Part shown: piece after piece, positions 25,077 to 32,858 of the stretch
Position numbering within the stretch: the stretch's first letter is position 1
How the letters are laid out: each line of letters begins with the position of its first letter
Assembly (NCBI GenBank): GCA_900468625.1
Contig: UBUL01000043.1
Span: forward strand, 1 to 64,000
DNA length: 64,000 bases
Source of the DNA: Hyphomicrobiales bacterium
Lineage (GTDB): Bacteria; Pseudomonadota; Alphaproteobacteria; Rhizobiales; Rhizobiaceae
Direction: 5' to 3'
Notes under the pieces: model-generated
Database searches by the model: none
What the model was told of the DNA's origin: nothing
What the model saw: the letters and a program-made list of their open reading frames with translations, nothing else
Made by a program: the position numbers and the translations under genes

Positions 25077-25111
25077 TCCGAGCCCATCCACCCTACGAAT
25101 GGAAGACAGTT

Positions 25112-26197
25112 TCAGCGCACGAACCGTCGCCGTGCCTGGACGGCCTTTGCCAGGTCTTCCAGTGTGCGCACGGAGGTCGGCCAGTCGATGCAGCCGTCCG
25201 TGATGCTCTGGCCATAGACCAGCTGCTTGCCGGGCACGAGATCCTGGCGGCCGGCAACGAGATTGCTCTCCATCATCATCCCCTTGATCCGCCGGTCGCC
25301 GGCGGCGACCTGCCCTGCGACCGACGTGACGACGAGCGGCTGATTTTCCGGATTCTTGCTGCTGTTGGCATGGCTGGCATCGATGATGATCCGCGGCTCG
25401 AGTCCGGCCTTGAGCGACTGTTCCGCCGTCGCCTCGACGCTTGCGGCATCGTAATTGGGCTCTCTGCCGCCGCGCAGGATGATGTGGCAGTCCTCATTGC
25501 CGCGGGTCGAGGCGATCGCTGCAAGGCCCTCCTTCGTCACGGCCGGGAAGTGATGCGGCTGCGATGCCGCAACGATCGCGTCGAGCGCGATGCGCACGTC
25601 GCCATTCGTGCCGTTCTTGAAGCCGACGGGGCAGGAGAGGCCCGATGCCAGCTGTCGGTGGACCTGGCTCTCGGTCGTCCTTGCGCCGATCGCGCCCCAG
25701 CTCACCAGATCCGAAATATATTGCGGCGTGATCGTATCGAGATATTCGCAGCCCGCCGGCAGGCCGATCTCGTTGACGTCGAACAGCAGCTTGCGGGCGA
25801 TACGCAGGCCTTCCTCGATGCGGTAGCTGCCGTCGAGATGTGGATCGTTGATCAGGCCCTTCCAGCCGACGGTGGTACGCGGCTTTTCGAAATAGACGCG
25901 CATGATGATTTCGAGATCGTCGGCAAAGCGGTCCCGCTGCTCCTTGAGCAGTGCCGCATATTCGTGCGCGGCGGCCGGATCGTGGATGGAGCAGGGGCCG
26001 ATAACGACGATCAGCCGGTCGTCTTCGCTGCGCAGGATGTTGTGGACAGCATTGCGGGCGCCGGTAACGGTCGCCGTCACGGCCTCGTCGCGGGGGATTT
26101 CATCTATGATCCGAGAGGGCGGCGTCAGCGCCGTGATCTCGACAATGCGCAGGTCATCAGTGGAATTCAACACGGTATCGGTTCCTTCAAGGGTCAT
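25112..26197 (-). CDS. aroG: 3-deoxy-7-phosphoheptulonate synthase, class I (AroG type)
   Basis: This is a 361-residue DAHP synthase that condenses PEP and erythrose 4-phosphate, the first step to chorismate and the aromatic amino acids. It is the class I (microbial AroF/G/H) form: VVIGPCSIHDPAAAHEYA, MRVYFEKPRTTVGWKGLINDP, GLPAGCEYLDTITPQYISDLVSWGAIGARTTESQVHR, GFKNGTNGD, then IIDASHANSSKNP and GMMMESNL. The N-terminal extension forms the feedback-inhibition site in this class. The gene stands alone and is preceded by a Tyr/Phe-rich leader peptide and terminator, which points to control by charged tRNA-Tyr and perhaps tRNA-Phe. Confidence 0.95.
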   Translation of the reverse strand: MTLEGTDTVLNSTDDLRIVEITALTPPSRIIDEIPRDEAVTATVTGARNAVHNILRSEDDRLIVVIGPCSIHDPAAAHEYAALLKEQRDRFADDLEIIMRVYFEKPRTTVGWKGLINDPHLDGSYRIEEGLRIARKLLFDVNEIGLPAGCEYLDTITPQYISDLVSWGAIGARTTESQVHRQLASGLSCPVGFKNGTNGDVRIALDAIVAASQPHHFPAVTKEGLAAIASTRGNEDCHIILRGGREPNYDAASVEATAEQSLKAGLEPRIIIDASHANSSKNPENQPLVVTSVAGQVAAGDRRIKGMMMESNLVAGRQDLVPGKQLVYGQSITDGCIDWPTSVRTLEDLAKAVQARRRFVR

Positions 26198-26208
26198 ACC
26201 GTGGCGAC

Positions 26209-26236
26209 AAAAAAGCCGCCAGGTAGACTAGCGGCT
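26209..26236 (-). terminator. Attenuator terminator (3:4 hairpin) before aroG
   Basis: On the minus strand AGCCGCTAG-TCTAC-CTGGCGGCT forms a nine-pair stem (one U-G pair) with a five-base loop, followed directly by TTTTTT. It ends 11 bases before the aroG ATG, so it would stop transcription before the gene. Its left arm can pair instead with AGCGG in the leader peptide region. Confidence 0.85.
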
Positions 26237-26267
26237 GTTCGGGTCTTTGCTGTCGTGTCTCTTCTAA

Positions 26268-26342
26268 CTACGCACAGGCCCGCCTCCGCTGAGAGCAGCG
26301 GTACGAATAAAATCGCGAGGCGTATGCATAGATGTTCGACAT
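26268..26342 (-). CDS. Tyr/Phe-rich leader peptide of aroG
   Basis: A 24-codon frame opens at ATG 26342 and begins MSNIYAYASRFYSY, so four Tyr and one Phe fall within residues 5-14. It ends RRRACA with a TAG. A weak purine-rich site (TAGAGA) lies upstream. The codons just after the last Tyr (CGC TGC) are the left arm of the 1:2 hairpin, so a ribosome stalled on Tyr codons would mask it. This is the arrangement of attenuation leader peptides such as trpL, pheL and hisL. The Tyr density in a frame this short is hard to explain by chance. It was too short for ordinary gene calling. Confidence 0.8.
   Translation of the reverse strand: MSNIYAYASRFYSYRCSQRRRACA
26286..26301 (-). promoter_or_regulatory. 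1:2 hairpin of the aroG attenuator
   Basis: On the minus strand CCGCTG-CTCT-CAGCGG is a perfect six-pair hairpin inside the leader peptide gene. Its right arm (AGCGG) can alternatively pair with CCGCT of the terminator's left arm, giving the antiterminator state. Confidence 0.7.
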
Positions 26343-26524
26343 GAGCTGTCTCTACGATAAAAAATGCCCGATGTCGATGAGGCACGCGAGAAATGGAGAG
26401 TTCACTGCGCGATCGTTGTCCAGTTGCGGCAATTTGCCCGATCCTTGCGCGGCGCGGCAGGCTTCTCGCTGCAATGCGGCCATCGGGCCGGTGGGCGAAT
26501 AAACTAACCCCTGCCTCGGAAGAG

Positions 26525-26554
26525 CCGGCCCGACTCCGCTGGAAGTCAGGCCGG
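26525..26554 (-). terminator. Hairpin downstream of the porin gene
   Basis: CCGGCCCGACT (26525-26535) pairs with AGTCAGGCCGG (26544-26554), eleven pairs with one wobble and an eight-base loop. It lies about 50 bases past the porin stop. There is no clear U-tract, so termination is inferred. Confidence 0.5.
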
Positions 26555-26603
26555 TCTCCATCCGATCAGGGGTCAAGTCAGATCAGATCTCGTAAACGAG
26601 GTA

Positions 26604-27665
26604 TTAGAAGCTGCGCTGGAAGCGGAGAACGCCAGCCCACTGGTCCTGGTTGATGGAGTCCCAGTTGGTGTAGGAAACTTCCGGCTGAACCAGGAGGTTC
26701 TTGACCGGGTTCCACCGGACGTTTGCGGTCGCTGCGAAGATCTTCGAGTCGGTGTAGGCAACCTGTGCGTTCGCCTGCAGCTTCTCGTTGATCGGAACGG
26801 TGACGCCGCCCCAAACAGCCCAATCGCCCCAGCCAATACCCTTTGCCGGACCGGCGCCGTTCGCGCTTGCATACTTGTTCAGCTTGTCGCCGTCGGTGTT
26901 CCAGCCGCCCATGACGAAGGCTTTGAAGACGCCAAAGTCTGCATCGACGCGAGCCTTGATAGCGCCTTCTTCGACGATCGAGTCGTAACCGCCGACGATC
27001 TTGAAGCCGAAATTGCCAGCCTTGTAACCGGCACCGGCAACGACGTCCGGAGCGTAGTGGTTGGAGCTGTCTTCGCCGTTGACACCCGTAGCACCGGAAC
27101 CGGAATTGCTGTCTTCGAGCGAGACGACAGCGGTGAAGCCGTTGCCGGCATCGTAGTTGTAGGTGATCTGGTTCAGTTCGTAGGGGCCGTCATAGACCAC
27201 GTCGTCGTTGATGACGTTGCCGGCATAACCCATGTACAGGTTGTACTGAGAATCGAGCTTACCAATCGTGAATCCACCGAGGCTGATGTTGGCCCAGAGC
27301 AGCTTCGTGGTGGTCGAGCCGCCATCCTGCCAGTCGAAACGGTAAACGGTGTTGGTCTTGAGCGGACCGTATTCGGTGTCGCTTGCGGTGTCGATGCTCA
27401 GCTGAGCGCGGGTGTGCCACAGCGTGCCGTTATGGGTATTCGGGTTATAGGCATCGTACCACTTGCCTTCGGTACGAACCATGCCGCCGATCTTGAGGCA
27501 GGTTTCGGTGCCCGGGATGAAGAAATAACCGGCGCCATATGCGTCGCAAATGCGGACGTATTCGAGCGGTTCCGGCTGAGCGGCAACGATGGCATCAGCT
27601 GCCTGAGCGCCGGAAACTGCTGCGAGAGCAGCAGCGGAGCCGAGAAGAAGGCTCTTGATATTCAT
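26604..27665 (-). CDS. ropA: Outer membrane porin, RopA type
   Basis: This is a 353-residue alphaproteobacterial porin. A signal peptide MNIKSLLLGSAAALAAVSG ends in AQA before ADAIVA. The mature start AQPEPLEYVRICDAYGAGYFFIPGTETCLKIGG, with its two Cys and the CDAYG-x-GYF-IPG-TETCL pattern, is diagnostic of the rhizobial RopA family. Alternating strands rich in aromatic residues and Gly run to a terminal Phe (LRFQRSF), the signal for outer-membrane assembly. It forms a trimeric channel in the outer membrane. An upstream in-frame ATG (27695) is not used. Codon choice looks highly biased, as expected of an abundant protein. Confidence 0.95.
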   Translation of the reverse strand: MNIKSLLLGSAAALAAVSGAQAADAIVAAQPEPLEYVRICDAYGAGYFFIPGTETCLKIGGMVRTEGKWYDAYNPNTHNGTLWHTRAQLSIDTASDTEYGPLKTNTVYRFDWQDGGSTTTKLLWANISLGGFTIGKLDSQYNLYMGYAGNVINDDVVYDGPYELNQITYNYDAGNGFTAVVSLEDSNSGSGATGVNGEDSSNHYAPDVVAGAGYKAGNFGFKIVGGYDSIVEEGAIKARVDADFGVFKAFVMGGWNTDGDKLNKYASANGAGPAKGIGWGDWAVWGGVTVPINEKLQANAQVAYTDSKIFAATANVRWNPVKNLLVQPEVSYTNWDSINQDQWAGVLRFQRSF

Positions 27666-27695
27666 AAAAACTCCAATCCAATATAGATTGGGCAT

Positions 27696-28105
27696 AGGCT
27701 ATCGCGCCGAAAAATCGACGTGCCTCAACCCTATCCCTGTTTAAAAACCCCGACTCGGGAGAAACGGGCCCCACCCGCTTCTGGCCTTCATTAAAAACGA
27801 ATTCCTGCAAAGTTATATGATATATTTTTCTTGAAATGACTTTTCCGTGATTTTTAAATTCAAGTTGCACGAATGCAACATGTGCAGACTTAAATAGTAA
27901 GTACTGCGTAATATTGGCTGCGCAATAGTCATTTTGTGGTACGACGTACGCTATTTTTTTATTCGAATATTTTTGAATAATACTTTAATGGGTGTTTCAT
28001 GCCGGAAAAAGCCGTTCGATCCCGTTCAAGCAACGATCAGTGTACCCCCCCCCCGGCGATACCAGAGGGCCTGTATTGCAGAGCGAGCGACAATTTATGA
28101 TCTGA
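27696..28105. other. A+T-rich region upstream of ropA with a C10 tract
   Basis: About 410 bases hold no convincing gene; short frames here have poor composition. The part next to ropA (27666-27760) must hold its promoter. The region is far richer in A+T than its neighbours (ATATGATATATTTTTC, GCTATTTTTTTATTCG). A run of ten C lies at 28045-28054. Confidence 0.5.
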
Positions 28106-28471
28106 TCAGTATGACACCGACCGCTTGGAGGCCGAACCGATGAGCTTCCTCAGCGCCGAGCCGATCATGATGCCCCAAAGGCCGCTGGTCATGCCGACGA
28201 TGATATCGAACGTCGAGCCGTAATTGCCGTTTGCCAGGAAATGCGAGACGGAAAGCGCAAGCACGCTGCCGATCATCAGCAGGCAGGTGAAGGAGGGCGA
28301 TTGCGGATAAGCGAGCCGGGCCAGCATGCCCGCCAAGCAGAGTGCGCCGGCGCGGAATATGTCGAAGGGATTGCCCAGGGCGGCCTGCCAATTGAGATGG
28401 GCAAACGTCACGCCAATGAGCGCCGTCAGATAGGTCCAGGCAATAATCTTCAAAAACCGGTCTGATATCAT
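28106..28471 (-). CDS. Small VanZ-like membrane protein
   Basis: This is a 121-residue protein with about four membrane helices (IIAWTYLTALIGVTF; FRAGALCLAGMLARLAY; LLMIGSVLALSVSHFL; FDIIVGMTSGLWGIMIGSAL). The layout, with a helix ending in a conserved acidic residue before a glycine-rich helix, recalls VanZ-like proteins, but the match is loose. The ATG at 28471 is chosen because upstream residues are non-membrane and atypical; no strong ribosome site is visible. The function is unknown. Confidence 0.6.
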   Translation of the reverse strand: MISDRFLKIIAWTYLTALIGVTFAHLNWQAALGNPFDIFRAGALCLAGMLARLAYPQSPSFTCLLMIGSVLALSVSHFLANGNYGSTFDIIVGMTSGLWGIMIGSALRKLIGSASKRSVSY

Positions 28472-28845
28472 GGGGATATGATATAGCAGCGGCGTGTCGA
28501 AACACCAGCCTGACGCCGCTGCCAAGACTCTGTGCGCGCCGATTCAGTGCGCACATTTTGTGTGGTTGCGAAACATTCTGTTGCGTCGCAGTGAGAATTT
28601 CAGCCGTTTTTCGCCTTCGATTTGCCGTCTGGCCATGACGTGACGGATGGCAGCCAAAACAGTCCGCGCAAGTCGCGCAAAATTGTGCCTGGTTTTGCGA
28701 TGACGACATGCGAAAAGTTCAAGGAACGAATCTGGGAGACGCGGCGCGTCCAGAGCGTTTCCGCTTTTCTTCGAAGCAAAAACGCTCTGCCCTTTTGTTT
28801 CCATGCAATTCCAGACGGAAACGGCCATACGCTTTTCTTGGAATT
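28472..28845. other. Gap without a gene, containing a long inverted repeat
   Basis: No supported gene lies in these 374 bases. CAGAGCGTTT (28751-28760) and AAACGCTCTG (28780-28789) form a ten-pair inverted repeat with a 19-base loop, followed by CCCTTTTGTTT. This sequence motif looks like a dispersed rhizobial intergenic palindrome. It may terminate transcription on the plus strand. Confidence 0.55.
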
Positions 28846-30411
28846 TTAGGCTTCCGATGTGCGAAGCCTCTCTTCCTTCTCCCGCAACGGCTCCAGATCC
28901 TCATCTGCAGCACTCCGTGACGATGCCCGGCCGAGGAAGGAAAAGACGACGACAGCGGTCGTGACGGTAATGGCGGTCAGCAGCCACAACAGCGTGCCGA
29001 AAGCGTTGCCGTAGCTCTGCAGGAGCGCATCGTGGCCGATTGCCGGGACGATCGAGACAGCCGCTGCGAGATTGCCGGTGACGAGCTGTTGCGCAGTCGC
29101 CGCGCCGTATTCCCCAGCCGGCGCTCCAAGGTTCGACTGGATGAAGGCGGAGAGAATGGCGCTGACGACGGCAAGTGCTACGCCTTCGCCGGCGACGCGG
29201 GTGGTGCTGAAGATGCCGGTCGCCATGCCGGCCCGTTCCTTCGGAACGACGCTGACGGCAAGCCCGTCCATCAGCCCCCAGGGCAGACTGATGCCGACGC
29301 CGATCGTCAGCAGCGGGCCGATGAGCGCAGATGGAGTCGAACCGGCAGTAAAGTGGCTGAGCCAGAAAAGGCCGGCCGCCGAGATGACGAGACCGGTGCC
29401 GCAGATCGTTGCGGGGCCGAACCACCGGGTGAGAAGACCGGCAGCGATCGGCAGAATGAGCAGCGGCGCCGAAAGCGCGACCATCGTCCGCCCGGCCGCA
29501 ACTTCGCTCATGCCTTCGATGCCGACGAAGCGCACCGGCAGCAGGATCAAAAGCACGACGAAGGCATAGGCCGGTGCGGCCGCCAGAAGCTGTACGCCGA
29601 CGAAGCGCGGATAGCGAAACAGGCTGAGATCGAGCATGGGCCGCTTCACGATGCGCTCGATGATGCCGAAGGCGAGAAAGAGCAATGCAGCGCCGGCCAG
29701 CAAGGCAAGGACGAGCGGATCGCTCCAGCCGGTTTCCGGCGCGCGCAGGACGCCATAGGTGAACAATGTCAGGGCGAGCGTGAAGCTCAGCGCGCCGGGC
29801 CAATCCAGTCCCGTGGCATCAGGATCGCGGGACTCGCGCAGGAAGCAGGCGCCGAGGCCGAAGGCAAGCAATGCCAGCACGACCACAAGGAGAAAGATCG
29901 ACGGCCAGCCGAAGGCATCGATCATCAGGCCGGAGGCGATCGGCCCGAAGGCGAGACCGACGCCGAAGCTGGAGCCGACAATGCTGAAGGCGCGCATCCG
30001 CGCCGACCCTTCGAACTCCTGAGCCAGCGATGCCATGCCGCCGGAAAAGGCTGCGGCGGCGCCAAGGCCCTGCAATGCTCTCAGTATATCGAACCAGACG
30101 ATGTTGCCGGCAAGGGCCAGCCCGGCCGAGAACAACGCGAAGCAGCCGACACCGGTCAGGAAGATGCGCTGCCGGCCAAAACTGTCCGCCAGCGCGCCTG
30201 ATGCCATCAGGCAGCTGCCGAAGGTCAGCATGAAGGCATTGGTGACCCAGTTGAGCGCGATCGGGCTGCCGCCGAGCGTGCGGCTGATGGCCGGCAGGGC
30301 GACGGCGGGGCCGGTGAATGTGAGCGGCATCGCCGCCGCCGCACAGCAGACGGCGACGAGGACGAAGAATTTCTCGGTCGGACTTGCGACCTTTGTCTGA
30401 AGAGAGGTCAT
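28846..30411 (-). CDS. MFS drug exporter, 14-helix DHA2 type
   Basis: This is a 521-residue transporter with about 14 membrane helices, driven by the proton gradient. Motif A (GALADSFGRQRIF) follows helix 2, and motif C-like GSSFGVGLAFGPIASGLMIDAFGW lies in helix 5, typical of drug/H+ antiporters. NWVTNAFMLTFGSCLMASG is the helix 2 signature of the EmrB/QacA group. MTSLQTKV at 30411 is preferred over the upstream in-frame ATG. It is divergent from a LysR gene 181 bases away, the usual regulator/target layout. The substrate is unknown. Confidence 0.88.
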   Translation of the reverse strand: MTSLQTKVASPTEKFFVLVAVCCAAAAMPLTFTGPAVALPAISRTLGGSPIALNWVTNAFMLTFGSCLMASGALADSFGRQRIFLTGVGCFALFSAGLALAGNIVWFDILRALQGLGAAAAFSGGMASLAQEFEGSARMRAFSIVGSSFGVGLAFGPIASGLMIDAFGWPSIFLLVVVLALLAFGLGACFLRESRDPDATGLDWPGALSFTLALTLFTYGVLRAPETGWSDPLVLALLAGAALLFLAFGIIERIVKRPMLDLSLFRYPRFVGVQLLAAAPAYAFVVLLILLPVRFVGIEGMSEVAAGRTMVALSAPLLILPIAAGLLTRWFGPATICGTGLVISAAGLFWLSHFTAGSTPSALIGPLLTIGVGISLPWGLMDGLAVSVVPKERAGMATGIFSTTRVAGEGVALAVVSAILSAFIQSNLGAPAGEYGAATAQQLVTGNLAAAVSIVPAIGHDALLQSYGNAFGTLLWLLTAITVTTAVVVFSFLGRASSRSAADEDLEPLREKEERLRTSEA

Positions 30412-30529
30412 CGGATTACCGTTGGTTCGAGCAAGGGAGGAAGCGGCAGGCAATCCTGGGAGTGATGCTGGCCAAAAGGCCGTCGCCCGCGCGCTTCAAA
30501 TGACCTGAGGAAGATATATTTGCTGCAAT

Positions 30530-30543
30530 CAGATGATAATCTG
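30530..30543. promoter_or_regulatory. Inverted repeat in the MFS/LysR intergenic region
   Basis: CAGAT-GATA-ATCTG is a perfect five-base inverted repeat midway between the divergent genes. It may belong to a LysR binding site. Confidence 0.4.
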
Positions 30544-30592
30544 GCTACGTGTCCTTATATACCGGAATAAAACTCTCGAATGGAGCGCGCCC

Positions 30593-31513
30593 GTGGATCG
30601 TTTAAGCGGATTGACGGCTTTCGTTCGCACAGCGGATCTCGGCAGCTTTGCGGCCGCCGGGCGCGTGCTCGGTCTATCGGCCTCCGCCGTCGGCAAGGCG
30701 GTCGGCAATCTGGAGCACCAGCTTGGCGTCCGGCTGCTGCAGCGTTCCACACGGAGCATCCGGCTCACAGAGGAGGGCCGCCTCTTTCACGAGCGTTGCA
30801 GGCGTGTTCTCGATGATCTCGAGGATGCGCAGGCTTCGCTTGCACAGGCGGTTGCCGTGCCGCGCGGGCGGCTGCGCGTCAGCGTGCCCATTGTCAGCTA
30901 CCACTTCCTTCTGCCTGTCGTGCCGGAATTCGTCGCTCGCTATCCCGAGGTCGAACTCGACATCGATTTCAATGACCGCATCGTCGATATGATCGAAGAG
31001 GGCGTCGATGTTGCAATCCGCAGCGGCGATCTGCCGGATTCGCGGCTGATATCGCGCACCTTGCGGCCGTTTCAGATGCTGCTCTGCGCCGCACCCGCCT
31101 ATCTGGAACGCTTCGGCATTCCCGACTGCCCGCGTGATCTCAACGAGCATCTGGCAATCCGGTTTCGGTTTCCAAACAGCGGCAAGCTGCAGGACTGGCC
31201 ATTGAAAATGCCGGAAGGTGAACTGGATCTGCGCATGCGAACCGCTTTTTCCTGCAACAATATGGAGGCGGTGCGCGGCGCGGCGGTCGCCGGCCTCGGT
31301 ATCGGCTGCATGCCGGATTTCCTGGTGCGCAGCACCCTTGCGGAAGGAAAGCTCAGAACCGTTCTCGGCGATTTCATCGATGAGCCCGGCCATTTCCATC
31401 TCCTCTGGCCGTCGAATCGCCACATGTCGCCCAAGGTCCGCGTCTTCGTCGATTTCCTGAGCGAGCGGCTTTTCGCAAAGAGCTGTGATGTTTTGCCGGC
31501 GACGGCTGCCTGA
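30593..31513 (+). CDS. LysR-family transcriptional regulator
   Basis: This is a 306-residue LysR regulator of the CrgA/AaeR-like group. The winged helix-turn-helix is in residues 1-65: DRLSGLTAFVRTADLGSFAAAGRVLGLSASAVGKAVGNLEHQLGVRLLQRSTR. The effector domain begins GRLRVSVPIVSYHFLLPVVPEF and has DIDFNDRIVDMIEEGVDVAIRSGDLPDS. The frame opens at 30533, but GTG 30593 has GGAG seven bases upstream and gives the family N-terminus. It probably controls the divergent exporter and itself. Confidence 0.9.
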   Translation: MDRLSGLTAFVRTADLGSFAAAGRVLGLSASAVGKAVGNLEHQLGVRLLQRSTRSIRLTEEGRLFHERCRRVLDDLEDAQASLAQAVAVPRGRLRVSVPIVSYHFLLPVVPEFVARYPEVELDIDFNDRIVDMIEEGVDVAIRSGDLPDSRLISRTLRPFQMLLCAAPAYLERFGIPDCPRDLNEHLAIRFRFPNSGKLQDWPLKMPEGELDLRMRTAFSCNNMEAVRGAAVAGLGIGCMPDFLVRSTLAEGKLRTVLGDFIDEPGHFHLLWPSNRHMSPKVRVFVDFLSERLFAKSCDVLPATAA

Positions 31514-31681
31514 GACGGAGATTTGGGGAGGCCGAAGGAACGTCTGCCTGATCGGCGAGATAATTTCCGGACTCGCCTAGAAGCAGTTGTCGCAGGAGCT
31601 CGATTTTGCGACGGTGTCGTCTTCATATGCAGATTTGCCGCACTGATCCGCAGCCTGCAACCGCCAAATTTGGAAATCATC

Positions 31682-32740
31682 ATGAGCCGCTTCTGGAGCC
31701 CTATCGTTCATTCCCTGATCCCCTATGTTGCCGGCGAGCAGCCGACCACAGGCGGAATAACCAAGCTCAACACCAATGAGAGCCCCTATGGCCCTTCGCC
31801 GCTTGCCCTTGAGGCGATTTCGAAGGCGGCGTCCGACACGCTTCGGCTTTATCCGGATCCGACGGCGCGAGAATTGCGCGCCGTGATCGCTGAAAGCTTC
31901 GGGCTCGACAAGGACGAGGTCTTCGTCGGCAACGGATCGGACGAGGTTCTGGCTCATGCATTCCAGGCGCTGCTGAACCATGAAGAGCCTCTGCTTTTCC
32001 CCGACATCACCTACAGCTTCTATCCGACCTATTGCCGCCTCTATGGCGTCAAGTTTCGGCAGGTTCCGGTTGATGCGGAGATGCGGGTCCGCCTCGATGA
32101 TTATCGCCAGCCCTGCGGCGCGATCATCCTGCCCAATCCCAATGCGCCGACAGGGACTGGCTTGCCTCTGGCCGATATCGAGAGCCTTCTCAGTGATCAT
32201 CCCGATCAGGTCATCGTCATCGACGAAGCCTATGTCGATTTCGGCGGCGATAGCGTCGTTCCGCTGGTCCGAAGCTATCCGAATCTCCTGGTGATCCAGA
32301 CCCTATCGAAGTCGCGCGGGCTTGCCGGCTTGCGTGTCGGCTTCGCTGTCGGGCAACGGCCGCTCATCGAGGCGCTGGAAAGGGTCAAGGATAGCTTCAA
32401 TTCCTATCCTCTCGACCGGCTTGCGCAGGCAGGTGCGGTAGCCGCCTGGAAAGATCGGGACTGGTTCGAACGTCATCGGGCGATGATCATCGCCAGCCGG
32501 GAACGGCTGGCCACCGCGCTCGGGGAGCTAGGCTTTCACCTCCTTCCGTCATCCGCGAATTTTCTGTTCGCACGGCATCCGAGCCGGTCAGGTGCTGAAC
32601 TGGCGGCAGAGCTGCGGAGCCGGAACATTCTGGTGAGACGGTTTTCGGCGGATCGCATCAGCGATTTCCTGCGTATCAGCATCGGCACGGATGAGGAATG
32701 CGATCGGCTGCTGGCGGCGCTTGGTGAGATATTGCAGTGA
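31682..32740 (+). CDS. hisC: Histidinol-phosphate aminotransferase
   Basis: This is a 352-residue PLP-dependent class II aminotransferase converting imidazole acetol-phosphate to histidinol-phosphate with glutamate as donor. LNTNESPYGPSPLALEAI, RLYPDPTARELRAVIAESFGL, VFVGNGSDEVLAHAF, LPNPNAPTG, DEAYVDFGGDS and the PLP-lysine motif TLSKSRGLAGLRVGFAVG are all present. The end FLRISIGTDEECDRLLAAL is typical. It stands alone here; a second copy elsewhere, or use on aromatic keto acids, is possible since this subgroup overlaps with aromatic aminotransferases. The frame opens at 31523 but MSRFWSPIV at 31682 is the usual start. Confidence 0.9.
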   Translation: MSRFWSPIVHSLIPYVAGEQPTTGGITKLNTNESPYGPSPLALEAISKAASDTLRLYPDPTARELRAVIAESFGLDKDEVFVGNGSDEVLAHAFQALLNHEEPLLFPDITYSFYPTYCRLYGVKFRQVPVDAEMRVRLDDYRQPCGAIILPNPNAPTGTGLPLADIESLLSDHPDQVIVIDEAYVDFGGDSVVPLVRSYPNLLVIQTLSKSRGLAGLRVGFAVGQRPLIEALERVKDSFNSYPLDRLAQAGAVAAWKDRDWFERHRAMIIASRERLATALGELGFHLLPSSANFLFARHPSRSGAELAAELRSRNILVRRFSADRISDFLRISIGTDEECDRLLAALGEILQ

Positions 32741-32808
32741 TCTCACGCTTGGGGCGATCGCTCCACGGCTGATCGTGGGTAATTGGGTGGGTAGCCCCTG
32801 TAAATGAA

Positions 32809-32845
32809 AAAGGCGGCTGAGCCGAGCCCGCCGCCTTTCTTTTTT
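32809..32845. terminator. Bidirectional terminator between hisC and cysN
   Basis: AAAGGCGGC (32809-32817) and GCCGCCTTT (32830-32838) form a nine-pair stem with a 12-base loop. CTTTTTT follows on the plus strand, and the A-rich left side gives TTTTTC on the minus strand. It serves the convergent hisC and cysN genes. Confidence 0.85.
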
Positions 32846-32858
32846 GATGCGATAGCGA

